Part shown: positions 45,946-57,499 of the stretch, one piece after another
Layout of the letters: every line of letters begins with the position of its first letter
How positions within the stretch are numbered: the first letter of the stretch is position 1
Source of the DNA: Hordeum vulgare subsp. vulgare
Lineage: Eukaryota; Streptophyta; Magnoliopsida; Poales; Poaceae
Length of the DNA stretch: 64,000 bases
Assembly: GCF_904849725.1 (NCBI RefSeq)
Contig: NC_058518.1
Location: 330,978,581 to 331,042,580 of the forward strand
Direction: 5' to 3'
The notes under the pieces: model-generated
The model's input: only the letters and a program-made list of their open reading frames with translations
What the model was told of the DNA's origin: nothing
Database searches by the model: none
Program-made: the position numbers and the translations under genes

Positions 45946-45959
45946 ACTCCCCCAAGCTT
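45946..45959 (-). promoter_or_regulatory. Polypurine tract
   Basis: The minus strand reads AAGCTTGGGGGAGT directly before the 3' LTR, the same motif as at 7617-7630. Confidence 0.85.
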
Positions 45960-47647
45960 AGACCTCGCTTGTCCTCAAGCGAAAGCCGAGCTCAATAAAT
46001 ATGTCCACATGTTTAGGGAGAGAGGTGTCAACAAAAAAAGATACGAACATGCATGCATCATGATCATGATCAGAACAGAAAACTAACATATAATCTGTCA
46101 TGCTAAAGTGATAATTCCTTCACAAAGTAAAACATGGATCAAGAAACTTACCGAGAAGTAATAACCGGTAGCCTTTAGTCATTGAAGCAATTGCAATTTA
46201 TCACAACATCAGAAAGTAAAGCAAATCCACATACTCAACCATTCTTTCGTTCTCTACAATTGCTACAACTCACGCGGTACTCATGAGATCAAAGTTTCAG
46301 CTGAACATAGAGAAAGATAGGGGCTTATAGTTTGCCTCCCAACTGCTTACCTCAAAGGTAATGTCAACAATAATAATTCATGAATGCCTACCTCCAAGTT
46401 GACATATGAATATAGATCTTTCCCAAGCATGTGACGGTAGCCAAGACAAAGGCGAAATAAGGAATTGGTGAAGATCACCATGACTCTTTCAAGGGTAAAA
46501 AGTAAAGGTACAATATAGGCCCTTCGCAGAGGGAAGCAGAGGTTGTCATGCACTTTTGAGGTTTGGATGCGTGTCCTCTTAGTGTGGAGGAACGTCACTT
46601 TATACTGCCTCCTATGATAAAGTACTTTATTATGTAGTCTGTCGCTTTTATGTCTTCCTCATCACAGGTTCGTATAAATCTTATTTTCCACACACTAATA
46701 GATCATACATATTAGAGAGCAATTTTTATTGCTTGCACCGATGACAACTTACTTGAGGGATCTTATTCAATCCACAGGTAGGTATGGTGGACACTCATGG
46801 CAAAACTGGTTTGAAGGTTTATGGATGCACAAGTAGTATCTCTACTTGGTGCGGGAGTTTGGGCTAATATGAGGTGGAAGCAATCGTCACATGCTAAGGG
46901 ATCTCTAATCATATAACATTGTTCAGAGCTAAGCAAACACAATTCATTACGTTGTCTTCCTTTTCCAACATCTACTTCTAGGCATGCAATAGTTTAGTGA
47001 GTGTTCGCAATCATAGATGGTGTCAGAGATGATATATTTATATGTGAACCTCTCCTTCTTTATCACTTCCTATTAATTGCAACAATGACCAAGGTCTACG
47101 TTTGCCTACCCTCAACAAGTTTCAATCCTCATTCTTTTTATATGTGAAGCCATCACTTCCCATAAGATCACTACATGATCTTTCGTGCTTTTGTTCTATT
47201 CTCACTCTTTTGATCATGGCAAGAGGCAAAGCCCTTCAACTAAGACACTCTTTATTATATGGCTCACGAGCAAGAATACATCGGGGGTGACACAAAGCAA
47301 AACTCAAGACTAAAACACTAAGACTTTTAAACTAATAGAAAAAGAGAAAACTGAAAAGGAAAACTAAAACAAAGGTAAAGGCAAAAGATGTGATGCTGAT
47401 ACGATACCGGGGTAACTCCCCCAAGCTTGGCACAAGCCAAGGGGATTGCCCATACCAATGCTCAGTTGTTTTACTTTGGTGGTGAGGATGGTGTTGTTGT
47501 AACATGAGTTTGATCCTCCGTCTTCCAAGGCATAGGTGCTCCACCATGGAAAGATGAACGAGTCTCCGGAATCCTCAAATCTGCAGCCAACCGTATTGAT
47601 GTGGATCTATACTCATACTCACAGTTTTGGTTCTGCAGGTCATAGAT
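45960..47647. other. Noncoding region between ORF3 and 3' LTR
   Basis: No sustained frame. It is collinear in inverted orientation with 6095-7617. A second copy of the polypurine motif (minus AAGCTTGGGGGAGTT) lies at about 47415-47429. Confidence 0.7.
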
Positions 47648-47980
47648 CTAGCCCTGGAGTTGATCAACCCTATCATAGAGCCTGGAGAGGTGTTTCCCAA
47701 TATCATTGGCATCAATCCTGTGCTTGTTGGTGAACTCCGTGATCATCATGTGGTTGGCGGTGAGTCCAAGCTCCACCATCCCTTGGCACTTGAAGACTTG
47801 TTGCTCCATTGCTTCGAGTCTCGTCTCCACGCTTCCGGTCTTCTTGGGCCCCTCAACATCACAGATGTGAAACATCCCCTCACGCATCTCGATAGATTGA
47901 GGGTGTTGCAGCACTTCTGTGAGGTAGGGATTGATGACTTTCTCGAAGATCTTGTCCTTTGGAGCTTTTGGGGAAGTCAT
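47648..47980 (-). CDS. Small coiled-coil ORF downstream of pol (ORF3)
   Basis: A 110-codon frame between integrase and the 3' noncoding region, starting MTSPKAPKDKIFEK. The central part (ETRLEAMEQQVFKCQGMVEL) has heptad-like hydrophobic spacing, suggesting a coiled coil. It stops at 47648, but the same frame carries on to a Thr/Ser/Pro tail (TTTPSSPPK, near 47480) like that of the ORF at 5678-6094. No signal peptide or transmembrane segment is visible, so an envelope role is unlikely. The function is not known to me. Confidence 0.55.
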   Translation of the reverse strand: MTSPKAPKDKIFEKVINPYLTEVLQHPQSIEMREGMFHICDVEGPKKTGSVETRLEAMEQQVFKCQGMVELGLTANHMMITEFTNKHRIDANDIGKHLSRLYDRVDQLQG

Positions 47981-48302
47981 GGCGATCTAGATCTCCAACA
48001 GAAACAGGCTCGAAATGAAAAATAGAGGAAATCTGCGTGATGCAGGGGTCAGACCAAACGGAAGTATATACAATGATTTTTTAGACCACAAGGAGTCCCC
48101 TGCACGAAAACGGAGTCCGGGAGGCGCACGAGGTGGCCACAAGCCCTCACGGCGCGACCAAGGGGTGGGCCCGCGCCGTGCAGGCTCGTCGCCTCCTCGC
48201 GCACTTTCGGGACTACTTCCAATTTTTGTATTTTTTCAAATATTCCAAAACGGAGAAAATTTCCTATGGGGGACGTTTTGGACTCTGTTTTCTTACGGAA
48301 TC
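47981..48302. other. Spacer between pol and ORF3
   Basis: About 320 bases without a supported gene. It contains a GC-rich GGCGCGGGCCCACCCC-like segment (48150-48180) resembling the GC-rich block inside the LTRs. Confidence 0.5.
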
Positions 48303-51014
48303 TCATACCTCTTCGTTTTCGGAGTCTGAAACAGGGTGATAAATGTCCCTTAGGTATTCTTCCGGAGTTATGGTATTGATGATATTGCTTTCAACATTTA
48401 TGGGAGTACCTGAGATATAATGCTTGATTCTCTGGCCATTTACCACTCTCGGACAATTACCTTCCGTGGTGTTGATCTTGATAGCACCGGAACGATATAC
48501 TTCCTCAACAACATAGGGACCTTCCCATTTAGAGAGAAGCTTGCCTGCAAAGAATCTTAAATGAGAGTTATATAGCAAGACATAATCACCTACATTGAAC
48601 TCACACTTTTGTATCCTTTTATCATGCCACCTCTTAACCTTCTTTTTGAATAGCTTGGCATTCTCATATGCCTGAGTTCTCCACTCATCAAGCGAGCTAA
48701 TATCAAATAACCTCTTCTCACCGGCAAGCTTGAAATCAAAGTTGAGCTCTTTGATTGCCCAATAAGCTTTATGCTCTAGCTCAAGAGGTAAATGACATGC
48801 TTCCCCATACACCATTTTGTACGGAGACATGCCCATGGGATTCTTATAGGCAGTTCTATAAGCCCACAATGCATCATCGAGCTTCTTAGACCAATTCTTT
48901 CTAGACCTGTTGACAGTCTTTTGCAGAATTAGTTTAATCTCTCTGTTACTTAGCTCTACTTGACCACTGGACCGAGGGTGATATGGAGACACAATTCTAT
49001 GGTTGACATCGTACTTAGCAAGCGTTTTACGGAAAGCACCATGAATGAAGTGTGAACCACCGTCGGTCATTAGATATCTAGGGACTCCAAATTTAGGGAA
49101 GATAACTTCTTTCAGCATCTTGATAGAAGTGTTGTGATCAGCACTACTAGTGGGGATAGCTTCTACCCACTTAGTGACGTAATCAACAGCAACTAAGATG
49201 TGTGTATACCCATTGGATTTTGGAAAAGTTCCCATATAATCAAAGCCCCAAACATCAAATGGTTCAATGACAAGTGGATAGTTCATAGGCATTTCCCGAC
49301 GTTTACCGATATTACCTACTCTTTGACATTCGTCACAAGACAAGACAAACTTACATGCATCCTTGAAGAGAGTGGGCCAATAGAAACCTGATTGCAATAC
49401 CTTGTGTCCAGTTCTATCTCCCGCATGGTGTCCTCCGTAGGCCTCGGAGTGACACTTCTGTAGGATCTGTCCCTGTTCATGTTCAGGTACACAACATCTA
49501 ATAACACCATCTACTCCTTCCTTATAAAGGTGAGGATCATCCCAAAAGTAGTGTCTCAAGTCAAAGAAGAATTTCTTCTTTTGCTGGTACGTGAAACTGG
49601 TTGGTATGTATTTGGCAACGATATAGTTTGCATAATCAGCATACCACGATGCACTACGTGAAGCATTAATGACATTAAATTGCTCATCGGGGAAGCTATC
49701 ATCAATAGGTTGTGGGTCATCAAGAACGTTCTCCAACCTAGACAAGTTATCTGCTACGGGGTTATCAGCACCCTTTCTATCGACAACGTGCAAATCAAAT
49801 TCTTGTAGCAAGAGAACCCATCTCATAAGTCTGGGTTTAGCGTCCTTCTTCTCCATGAGGTACTTAATAGCAGCATGATCAGTGTGAATAGTGACTTTGG
49901 AATCAACTATGTAAGACCTGAACTTTTCACATGCAAATACGACTCCTAAAAATTCCTTCTTCGTAGTGGCATAGTTTCTCTGGGCACTGTCTAGAGTTTT
50001 ACTAGCGTAGTGAATAACATTCAACTTCTTATCAACTCTTTGCCCTAGAACAACACCAACAACATAATCGCTAGCGTCACACATGATCTCAAAAGGCAAG
50101 TTCCAATCAGGTGGTTGAACAATAGGTGCAGTTATCAAAGCCCTCTTAAGTATTTCGAAGGCTTCCTCACAATCATCGTCAAAGACAAAAGGAAAATCCT
50201 TTTGCAAGAGATTGGTAAGAGGCCTAGAAATCTTAGATAAGTCTTTAATTAACCTTCTATAGAAACCAACATGACCAAGGAAACTTCTTATACCTCTGAT
50301 ATCTGTTGGATATGGCATTTTCTCGATTGCATCAACCTTAGCCTTATCAACTTCAATACCTCTTTCAGAAATTTTGTGTCCTAAGACGATGCCTTCATTA
50401 ACCATAAAGTGGCACTTCTCCCAATTCAAGACAATATTGGTGTATTTACATCTCTGCAAGACTCGATCAAGGTTGCTGAGGCAATCATCAAAGGAGGACC
50501 CGTAAACGGAGAAGTCATCCATGAAAACCTCAACAATCTTTTCACAAAAGTCACAGAATATAGCCATCATACATCTTTGAAAGGTGGCAGATGCATTGCA
50601 TAAGCCAAAAGGCATACGTCTATAGGCAAAGGTACCGAAAGGGCAGGTGAAAGTGGTTTTATCCTGATCAGATTGTGCAACTGGTATTTGGGAGAAACCA
50701 GAATAACCGTCTAGAAAGCAGAAGTGTGTGTGTTTATACAACCTTTCTAGCATTTGGTCGATAAAAGGCAGAGAGTAATGATCTTTCCTAGTGGCCTTAT
50801 TCAACTTCCTAAAATCAATCACCATCCTATAGCAAGTAATAATCCTCTGTGGGATCAACTCAGCCTTATCATTAGGGACAACAGTAATGCCTCCCTTCTT
50901 AGGAACGCAATGCACCGGATTCACCCAATCGCTATGAGCAACAGGATAGATAATACCCGCTTCCAGGAGCTTTAGTATTTCTTTTCTTACTACTTCTTTC
51001 ATCTTAGGATTCAA
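48303..51014 (-). CDS. Gypsy pol: reverse transcriptase, RNase H and integrase (open frame)
   Basis: The frame is 903 codons. RT covers about residues 1-240 with LDGYSGF (101-107) and the catalytic FMDD (164-167, YxDD variant). RNase H follows (CDAS with Asp about 313, HTDH with Asp about 379). Integrase has a His/Cys zinc region ([11 protein letters not shown] ... CDEC, about 528-563), catalytic Asp in GFDYMG (592) and MTDGG (651), Glu in GQVELSN (687), and a GPY-type motif (WEGPYVV, 830-836). These steps make and insert element DNA. The true polyprotein begins upstream: one TAG at 51069, where the 2-kb copy has CAG, separates it from protease. Confidence 0.9.
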   Translation of the reverse strand: MNPKMKEVVRKEILKLLEAGIIYPVAHSDWVNPVHCVPKKGGITVVPNDKAELIPQRIITCYRMVIDFRKLNKATRKDHYSLPFIDQMLERLYKHTHFCFLDGYSGFSQIPVAQSDQDKTTFTCPFGTFAYRRMPFGLCNASATFQRCMMAIFCDFCEKIVEVFMDDFSVYGSSFDDCLSNLDRVLQRCKYTNIVLNWEKCHFMVNEGIVLGHKISERGIEVDKAKVDAIEKMPYPTDIRGIRSFLGHVGFYRRLIKDLSKISRPLTNLLQKDFPFVFDDDCEEAFEILKRALITAPIVQPPDWNLPFEIMCDASDYVVGVVLGQRVDKKLNVIHYASKTLDSAQRNYATTKKEFLGVVFACEKFRSYIVDSKVTIHTDHAAIKYLMEKKDAKPRLMRWVLLLQEFDLHVVDRKGADNPVADNLSRLENVLDDPQPIDDSFPDEQFNVINASRSASWYADYANYIVAKYIPTSFTYQQKKKFFFDLRHYFWDDPHLYKEGVDGVIRCCVPEHEQGQILQKCHSEAYGGHHAGDRTGHKVLQSGFYWPTLFKDACKFVLSCDECQRVGNIGKRREMPMNYPLVIEPFDVWGFDYMGTFPKSNGYTHILVAVDYVTKWVEAIPTSSADHNTSIKMLKEVIFPKFGVPRYLMTDGGSHFIHGAFRKTLAKYDVNHRIVSPYHPRSSGQVELSNREIKLILQKTVNRSRKNWSKKLDDALWAYRTAYKNPMGMSPYKMVYGEACHLPLELEHKAYWAIKELNFDFKLAGEKRLFDISSLDEWRTQAYENAKLFKKKVKRWHDKRIQKCEFNVGDYVLLYNSHLRFFAGKLLSKWEGPYVVEEVYRSGAIKINTTEGNCPRVVNGQRIKHYISGTPINVESNIINTITPEEYLRDIYHPVSDSENEEV

Positions 51015-51068
51015 TCTCCTTTGATGATCAGCAACTGGTTTGAATTCAGGATTAGTTTTGATCTTGTG

Positions 51069-52070
51069 CTAGCATAGAGTGGGACTAATGCCCTTAAGAT
51101 CATCAAGAGTATATCCTATAGCAGCACGGTGCTTCCTCAGAGTTTTTAGTAACTTCTTTTCTTCATGCTCTGAGAGGCTAGCACTAATAATAACATGATA
51201 TATCTCTTTTTCATCAAGATAGGCATACTTAAGAGTATCAGGCAACTGTTTAAGCTCGAACACAGGATCACCCTTTGGTGGGGGTGGATCCCCAAGCAGT
51301 TCAACATGCAGATTATTCTGAAGGATAGGATATTGTTCTAAGACAACTCTATCTATCTCATCCCTTTCATCCATATGCATACCCTTTTCATGCTCAAGCA
51401 AGTATTGCTCTAAGGGATCAGTAGGAGGCACGGCAATAGAGGCTAAGGCAATCGTTTCATCCCTACTAGGCAACTCCTTTTCATGAGGTTGTCTACCAAA
51501 CTTAGAGAAATTGAACTTATGTGACACTCCTTCAAAGCCAACAGTGACAGTTTGCTTCTCACAATCAATATGAGCATTGACAGTATTGAGAAAAGGTCTG
51601 CCAAATATGATGGGACAAAAGCTATCTTGTGCGGTAGCAAGAACGAGGAAATCAACAGGATACTTCATTTTACCACACAAGACTTCAACATCCCTAACAA
51701 TCCCCACAGGGCAGATAGTATCTCTATTGGCAAGCTGAATAGTGACATCTATAGGTTCTATCTCAACAGGTGCAATCTCATCTTTGACTTCATCGTATAA
51801 GTATTGAGGTATTGCACTAACACTAGCACCCAAGTCACATAAGCCATGATAGGAATGATCTCCTATCTTGACAGAAACTACACGCATGCCAGCAACATGC
51901 CTATGTTTGTCTCTAGCGTGAGGTTTAGCAATTCTAGTAGCATCTTCACAAAAGTGAATATTATGTCCCTCAACTTCTTCAAACAGAAGATCTTTGATAA
52001 TAGCAATGCTAGGTTCAACTCTAATTTTCTCAGGGGGTGTAGGTGTTCTAATATAGCCTCTACGTATCAC
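51069..52070 (-). pseudogene. Gypsy protease region, ended by a nonsense codon
   Basis: An open stretch of 333 codons. The aspartic protease shows GLCDLGASVSAIP (about 76-88; DLGA in place of the usual DTGA/DSGA), the NRDTICPVGIVRDVEV strand region and PIIFGRPFLNT. A linker with PPPPKGDPVFELKQL leads toward RT and ends in a TAG at 51069 that replaces a Gln codon (C-to-T change). It would cut gag-pol into mature proteins. The upstream junction to gag is also broken. Confidence 0.85.
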
Positions 52071-53043
52071 AGTTGAAGCTTTAGAATGATCCTTTATCCT
52101 AACAGGGAAAGGTGGTTTCTCAATGTAAGCACTGGGAACAACAGGATCATTATAGGCTATGAATTTCTCTTCAACTGGAGTGGGTTTAACTACATTGACT
52201 TCTAAAGGGGGATGAAATTTAAATCACTTCTCTTTGGGGAGATCAATATGAGCAGCAAAGGATTCACACAATGAAGCTACTATCTTAGAGTCAAGTCCAT
52301 ACTTAGCGCTAAAGTCACAAAAAGTATTTGTCTCAACAAAGGATTTAACGCAATCAAAAGTGAAATTCATACCTGACTCCTTACCTTCTTCAAGCTCCCA
52401 ATCTTCAGAGTTGCGTATTCCATTTGAAGTCAATATCTCTCTTCATAAAAGAACCGGTACAAGAAGTGTCAAGCATGGTGCGATTATCATGAGAAAGCCG
52501 AGCATAGAAGTTCTGAATGATAATTTTTCTCGAGAGCTCGTGATTGGGGCATGAATATAGCATTGATTTAAGCCTCCCCCAAGCTTGAGAGATGCTTTCT
52601 CTGTCACGAGGCCAAAAATTGTAAATATAGTTTCGATCACGATGTACTAAATGCATAGGATAAAACTTTTGATGAAATTCCAATTTCAACCGATTGTAGT
52701 CCCATGATCCAGTATGATCACATAACCTATACCATGTCAACGCCTTATCCTTCAAAGATAAAGGAAATACCTTCTTCTTGACCTCATCCTCGGCCACACC
52801 TGCAAGCTTAAATAAACCACAAACTTCATCTACATAGATAAGAAGGAAGTCTGGATGTGATGTTCCATCTCCTGTAAAAGGATTAGCCAGCAGTTTCTCA
52901 AGCACAACCGAAGGAAATTCAAAGACAATATTTTCAGTAGGTGCAGCAGGTTGAGGAGCAACCATTCGTGCTTCTGTTCGGGGTGGAGATACCTCGAACA
53001 AGCCCCTCAAAGGATTAGTATCCATAGTGACAAGTGACAACAA
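52071..53043 (-). pseudogene. Gypsy gag, frameshifted
   Basis: The frame 53043-52405 carries the gag core (LANPFTGDG, FPLSLKDKALTWYRL, FHQKFYPMHLVHRDRNY, TMLDTSCTGSFMKRD). A frameshift near 52420 moves to frame 52433-52224 (NSEDWELEEGKESG, FDCVKSFVETNTF), which meets a stop at 52224. The 2-4 kb copy shows the same order without this frameshift but with its own nonsense codon. Confidence 0.85.
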
Positions 53044-53102
53044 ATTTCAGCACACTATATGAATGTTCCCTTACCAAGTTCCACTTACCAAAGGCGCTTC
53101 AC

Positions 53103-53120
53103 TCCCCGGCAACGGCGCCA
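53103..53120 (-). promoter_or_regulatory. Primer-binding site
   Basis: The minus strand reads TGGCGCCGTTGCCGGGGA, 11 bases inside the 5' LTR. From family knowledge it is like the tRNA-Asp-type site of Athila elements. Confidence 0.8.
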
Positions 53121-53131
53121 GAAAAGAGTCT

Positions 53132-54617
53132 TGATGACCCACAAGTATAGGGGATCTATCATAGTCCTTTCGATAAGTAAGAGTGTCGAACCCAACGAGG
53201 AGCAGAAGGATCTGACAAGTGGTTTTCAGCAAGGAAAAATCTGCAAGCACTGAAATTGTCAGTAACAAGTGATTGTGTGGTGACATGATTCGTAGCAAGC
53301 AACAAGTAACAAAAGTAGAAACGGTGCAGCAAAGTGTCCCAACCACTTTTATAGCAAGGGACAAGCCTGGACAAAGTCTTATAGGAGGAAAAACGCTCCC
53401 GAGGACACATGGGAATTTCTGTCATGCTAGTTTCATCATGTTCATATGATTCACGTTCGTTACTTTGATAGTTTCATATGTGGGAGGACCGGCGCTTGGG
53501 TACTGCCCTTACTTGGACAATCATCCCACTTATAATTAACCCCTCTCGCAAGCATCCGCAACTACGAAAGAAGAATTAAGACAAAGTCTAACCATAGCAT
53601 TAAACTAGTGGATCCAAATCAGCCCCTTGCGAAGCAACGCATAAACTAGGGTTTAAGATTCTGCCACTCTAGCAACCCATCATCTACTTACTACTTCCCA
53701 ATGCCTTCCTCTAGGCCCAAATAAAGGTGAAGTGTTATGTAGTCGTTCACATAACACCACTAGAGGAAAAACAACATACAACATATCAAAATACCGAACG
53801 AATACCAAATTCACATGACTATTATTAGCATGTCTTATCCCATGTCCTCGGGAACAAAAGTAACTACTCACAAAGCATAATCATAATCATGATCAGAGGT
53901 GTAATGAGTAGCATCAAGGATCTGAACATAAACTCTTCCACCAAATAATCCAACTAGCATCAACTACAAAGAGTAATCAACACTACTAGCAACCTTACAA
54001 GTACCAATCGGAGTCGCGAGACGGAGATTGGTTACAAGTGATGAACTAGGGTTTGGAGATGAGATGGTGCTGATGAAGATGTTGATGGAGATGAGTCCCC
54101 TCCGATGAGAAGAGTGTTGGTGATGACGATGGCGATGATTCCCCCCTTCGGGAGTGAAGTTTCCCCGGCAGGATCGTCATGTCGGAGCTCTAGATTGGTT
54201 CTGCTCAAGTTCCGCCTCGTGGCTGCGGCGAAACCATGAAAAAGCTCCCATCTGATTTTTTTCTGGACGAAACCCTCCATATAGCAAAAGAGGGGGGCAA
54301 GTGGGCCAGCAGGGTGCCCACAAGTCCCCATGGCGCGGCCTGGGGGGTGGCCGCGCCGTGCAGACGTGTGGCCACCCCCTGGTGCCTCTTTGGCGTTTCT
54401 TTGGCCCAGTATTTTTTATATATTCGGAAAAAAAATCTCCGTTATCTCAACTTTGCTCCACTTTCAGGCCAGAATTCCAGTTGCCTGTATTCTCCCTCTT
54501 CATGTAAACCTTGCAAAATAAGAGAGAAAAGGCATAAGAATAGTACCGTGAAGTGAAATAACAGCAAAAGAAGCGATAAATATCAACGTGAAAACATGAT
54601 GCAAAATGGACGTATCA
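53132..54617 (-). repeat. 5' LTR of the complete Gypsy element
   Basis: 1486 bp, TGATACGTCC to GGGTCATCA on the minus strand. Compared with the 3' LTR it lacks about 35-40 bases near 54436 (the GATTTTCACGGCGTTTGG segment present at 45738). Confidence 0.9.
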
Positions 54618-54622
54618 GACGA

Positions 54623-54845
54623 CATCAAGCAGAAGAACATGGCTACGTATGGAGCCATTATACAAGAAATAATAGAATATGGGAGTTCATTTAGTAGGTG
54701 TAATTTCATTCATGAATTTAGGAGCTCGAATATCGAGGCTCACAATCTAGCGAAGCATGCTTTTAAAGTTGGGGGCTCGCTGCCATGTTTGGTTAGGCCA
54801 CCCGGAAATATTTCTTTCGTCCATGTAAACCTTGTGACGGTTGAA
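54623..54845 (+). pseudogene. LINE B RNase H, C-terminal half and 3' end
   Basis: It continues the RNase H frame beyond the Gypsy element: ATYGAIIQEIIEYGSSF, FIHEFRSSNIEAHNLAKHA and a stop at 54843. The EAHNLAKHA motif is the typical last helix of plant LINE RNase H. A short A-run follows at about 54868. Confidence 0.8.
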
Positions 54846-54880
54846 TAAAAGCTTTGTGTGATTGTGTAAAAAAACATACC

Positions 54881-55416
54881 ATGCCTATCTCGCATAAATC
54901 CATTGCTTCAGGTTGCTAGTCTTTGGTTGATGAACTGCACCTCAAGAGCTATAACTTTGCCTGCATTGATGCGGATATAGCTTTGGTCATCAGCAATGCT
55001 GCAAGAAGACCGGTCAACTTTCATTAGTTAAAATATGGCACCAGAGACACACAGATTATGATCAATGTTAATCTTTCTTGGACTACACCGCCTAACGATG
55101 CCACATATTAGCACTCCAGTGCGGCGGCCGCTAGCAGTTGTCTCACGCAAAAATGGCATGCGCTGGTGGGCCGTGTCCATGCATGCATGGATGCCCATCA
55201 TTTCATCCTCTCTCACATGCGAGCTCGCATCACATGCATATGTAGTGCATCAGTACACATGCATTGCAACTCCACCCCGACATGCACAACATGGGTAAAG
55301 AAAAAATAAAAAAGGTATGATCCATTAGTACTACTAAGCTAAGTATTGCCTTCACTTAAAAAGTAAGTTAAGTATTGCCATAATGCGTCTAGTCCCCCCT
55401 CTCTCTCTCTCTCCTA
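54881..55416. other. Unassigned segment with ATGCATGC-rich sequence and (CT)n
   Basis: No coding signal. CATGCATGCATGG-type words recur at 55176-55200, and a (CT)n run lies at 55398-55413. Confidence 0.35.
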
Positions 55417-56068
55417 TGCATGCATGGGACGAAGTCAACAAGATTTCCATTAATGTTTGAAATTTAAAAGTTTTATCTACAAAACCGTTAATTCAATCAA
55501 TGATCCGTTTTCACCATTGACTTTCTCGCGACGAGTTCTTCGAAACTAGATCCCATGTCGACATGTTTCATCAACTATTTTTTTCTATTCATACTTGCCA
55601 CAATTTTTTGACCGACTTGCCATATTACTAACCACTTATTTGCCTAAGAAAAATAACTTGATTGACACTTTTTAATGTTGTTTCGTATAAAGCGTTGTAG
55701 CAGTTTTTCATTATACATGATATAAAAATATGTCATGGGTTGTGTTTGCAAATTTAAATATGCCAACATGTCATGTTTACATGCAACTTTGCCAGAAAAC
55801 TATTTTATATGCTTGTTAGTTTAACTATGCCGAGTTATCATATTTACAAACGATGAACAAAAAAGATTTCTTGTGGTCACCGGTTTAAAATTTGTTGAGT
55901 TGTCATATTTTTGCCCGTAATCGCCTAAAAAAGTTGTTTGTGCTTGCCATTTTGGTCACCAGTTTAAAAAAAGTTGTCGAAACATGTAAACATGGGATCT
56001 AGTTTTTAAGAGATAAAAGTTTTTGAATTTTGGTCATTTAGAATAAATCTGATGACATCATGCATGCA
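55417..56068. mobile_element. DNA transposon with long terminal inverted repeats
   Basis: The left arm 55417-55565 and the reverse complement of 55978-56068 share TGCATGCATG at the ends, AAAAGTTTTATCT, AACTAGATCCCATGT and ACATGTTTC in order; the right arm lacks an internal piece. The CTAGATCCCATG block also occurs in the elements at 33130 and 39935, so these may be related. Target duplication not identified. Confidence 0.5.
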
Positions 56069-56640
56069 TACATGCATGACCCGCCGCACGTAATGTTCAG
56101 AATGTGATCCACAAGTATCCATCCTATAACACCTTGTAGCAAAGTACTCTAGCGGGATAGCGACGGTAGCAAAATCCTGGGCCACGAGCCCGCCGCACGG
56201 GAACGCAGGCGTGCACACGCTTTAGATTAGATTTTCTCATCTTTCTTTTTTCCTTCCAGATATCTACTTTTCCATTTTTATTATTTTCATTTTTTGTTTT
56301 TATTTTCATATTTATTTTTATGTTCCTTTTCATGTTATTTTCTTTTTTCTTCTCCGTTTGTTTTCTTGTTTTCTATTTTTTTGTTTCTTTGTTTCTTTGT
56401 TTCTTTGCTTCTGTGTTGTCTTTAAATTTTGTAGTGAGTTGTAGAAAAAACATTGACAAGTGGGATCGAGGTGTATGTTGGCCACTTCACCTAAACCAAT
56501 GGCCTTTGACGAGACGGTAATGGTTCCAAGTGGCATTCTTTAGCATGTGCTTATTGGAAGGATGGTATATGTGACTAGTTGAAACTTGTAATGGATGAAT
56601 TAATTAGTGTGACACAACTAATCGCAAAGTTGATAAAAAC
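56069..56640. repeat. Unassigned segment with a TTTC-rich pyrimidine tract
   Basis: The tract at 56230-56420 is strongly T/C-rich, with TTTCTTTG repeated three times at 56386-56410. Phe-rich frames here are artefacts. The rest has no recognisable coding signal. Confidence 0.5.
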
Positions 56641-57240
56641 TAAAAAACAATTAAGCACATGTTCACATTGTTTAGATGCATGTGGAACATTTGTTAAAAA
56701 ACATTAAATATTTCTCATATTGACACTGAACATTTTCCTAATATATGTTGGAAGAAATACTTAACACGCGGTAAACATTTTCCAGTTACATGCTAAAGCT
56801 TTTGTAAAATAAAAATTTAGTAAATTTTTAAACACACATTAATATTTTTAAATTACACATTGATTTTTTATACACGTGTACTTTTTTTTTGAGAAATAGG
56901 CATTGAACATTGTTATGAACACATGTGAAACATTTTCCATTTACAAGTCAAACATTTTTAACTACACATAAAATATTTTTGAATACACATAGAAAATTTG
57001 TCGAATGCATGGTGGAATTTTTTTAATATGTGATGAACATTTTATAGTATATGATGATTTTCTTAAACCCACCTTGAACATTTTCAAACTACATAATGAG
57101 CAAGTTAAATTATTTTTCACATCTTCAAGAAACATTTAAAATATATCATGAACATTTTTTAAATTACGATATATATTTTTACATTTTTATGAACGTTTTG
57201 TTAAACTGCACGAGCAAACTTTTACAGTCCACGTTGTTTT
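56641..57240. repeat. Decayed AT-rich repeat (TGAACATTTT type)
   Basis: GAACATTTT and AAACATTTT recur at irregular spacing for about 600 bases, like 31790-32930. Confidence 0.7.
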
Positions 57241-57499
57241 TGTAATAGGGCGAATGGTTTTGAAAACTAAGTATAAAAGCATATTTGAAAACATACTTCT
57301 AAGGTATACAGAAATTTAAAATAAATAAAGGTTCATTTATGTCCAAAATATGTTATTGTGTTTTATGCAAAAGAACAAAAGAAACACAAGGAAAACAAAG
57401 GATCAAAAAAAGAAGTCACTCGACGTGGGTGCTATAGGTGGCTGGGCTAGGCCCATGTGTAGTGCATGTTTGTCCATGAAGCGGTATGTTTAAATCACG

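Larger units (their letters stand above)
44419..54617 (-). mobile_element. Complete Athila-lineage Gypsy LTR retrotransposon (Sabrina-like)
   Basis: 10,199 bp with both LTRs (44419-45945 and 53132-54617), primer site, gag, protease, RT-RNase H-integrase, a small third ORF and a polypurine tract. The perfect 5-bp duplication GACGA lies at 44414-44418 and 54618-54622 in the RNase H gene of LINE B. The LTR pair differs by scattered changes and one deletion of about 35-40 bp in the 5' LTR, so it is not a very recent insertion. Gag and protease are broken; the main pol frame is open. Confidence 0.95.
40383..54880 (+). mobile_element. LINE B, near full length, split by a Gypsy element
   Basis: LINE parts 40383-44418 and 54623-54880 flank the Gypsy element 44419-54617. 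Order is 5' leader, endonuclease, RT, zf-RVT, RNase H and a short A-run at about 54868. The RNase H frame continues across the insertion once one GACGA copy is removed. No target duplication of the LINE itself was identified. Confidence 0.8.
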
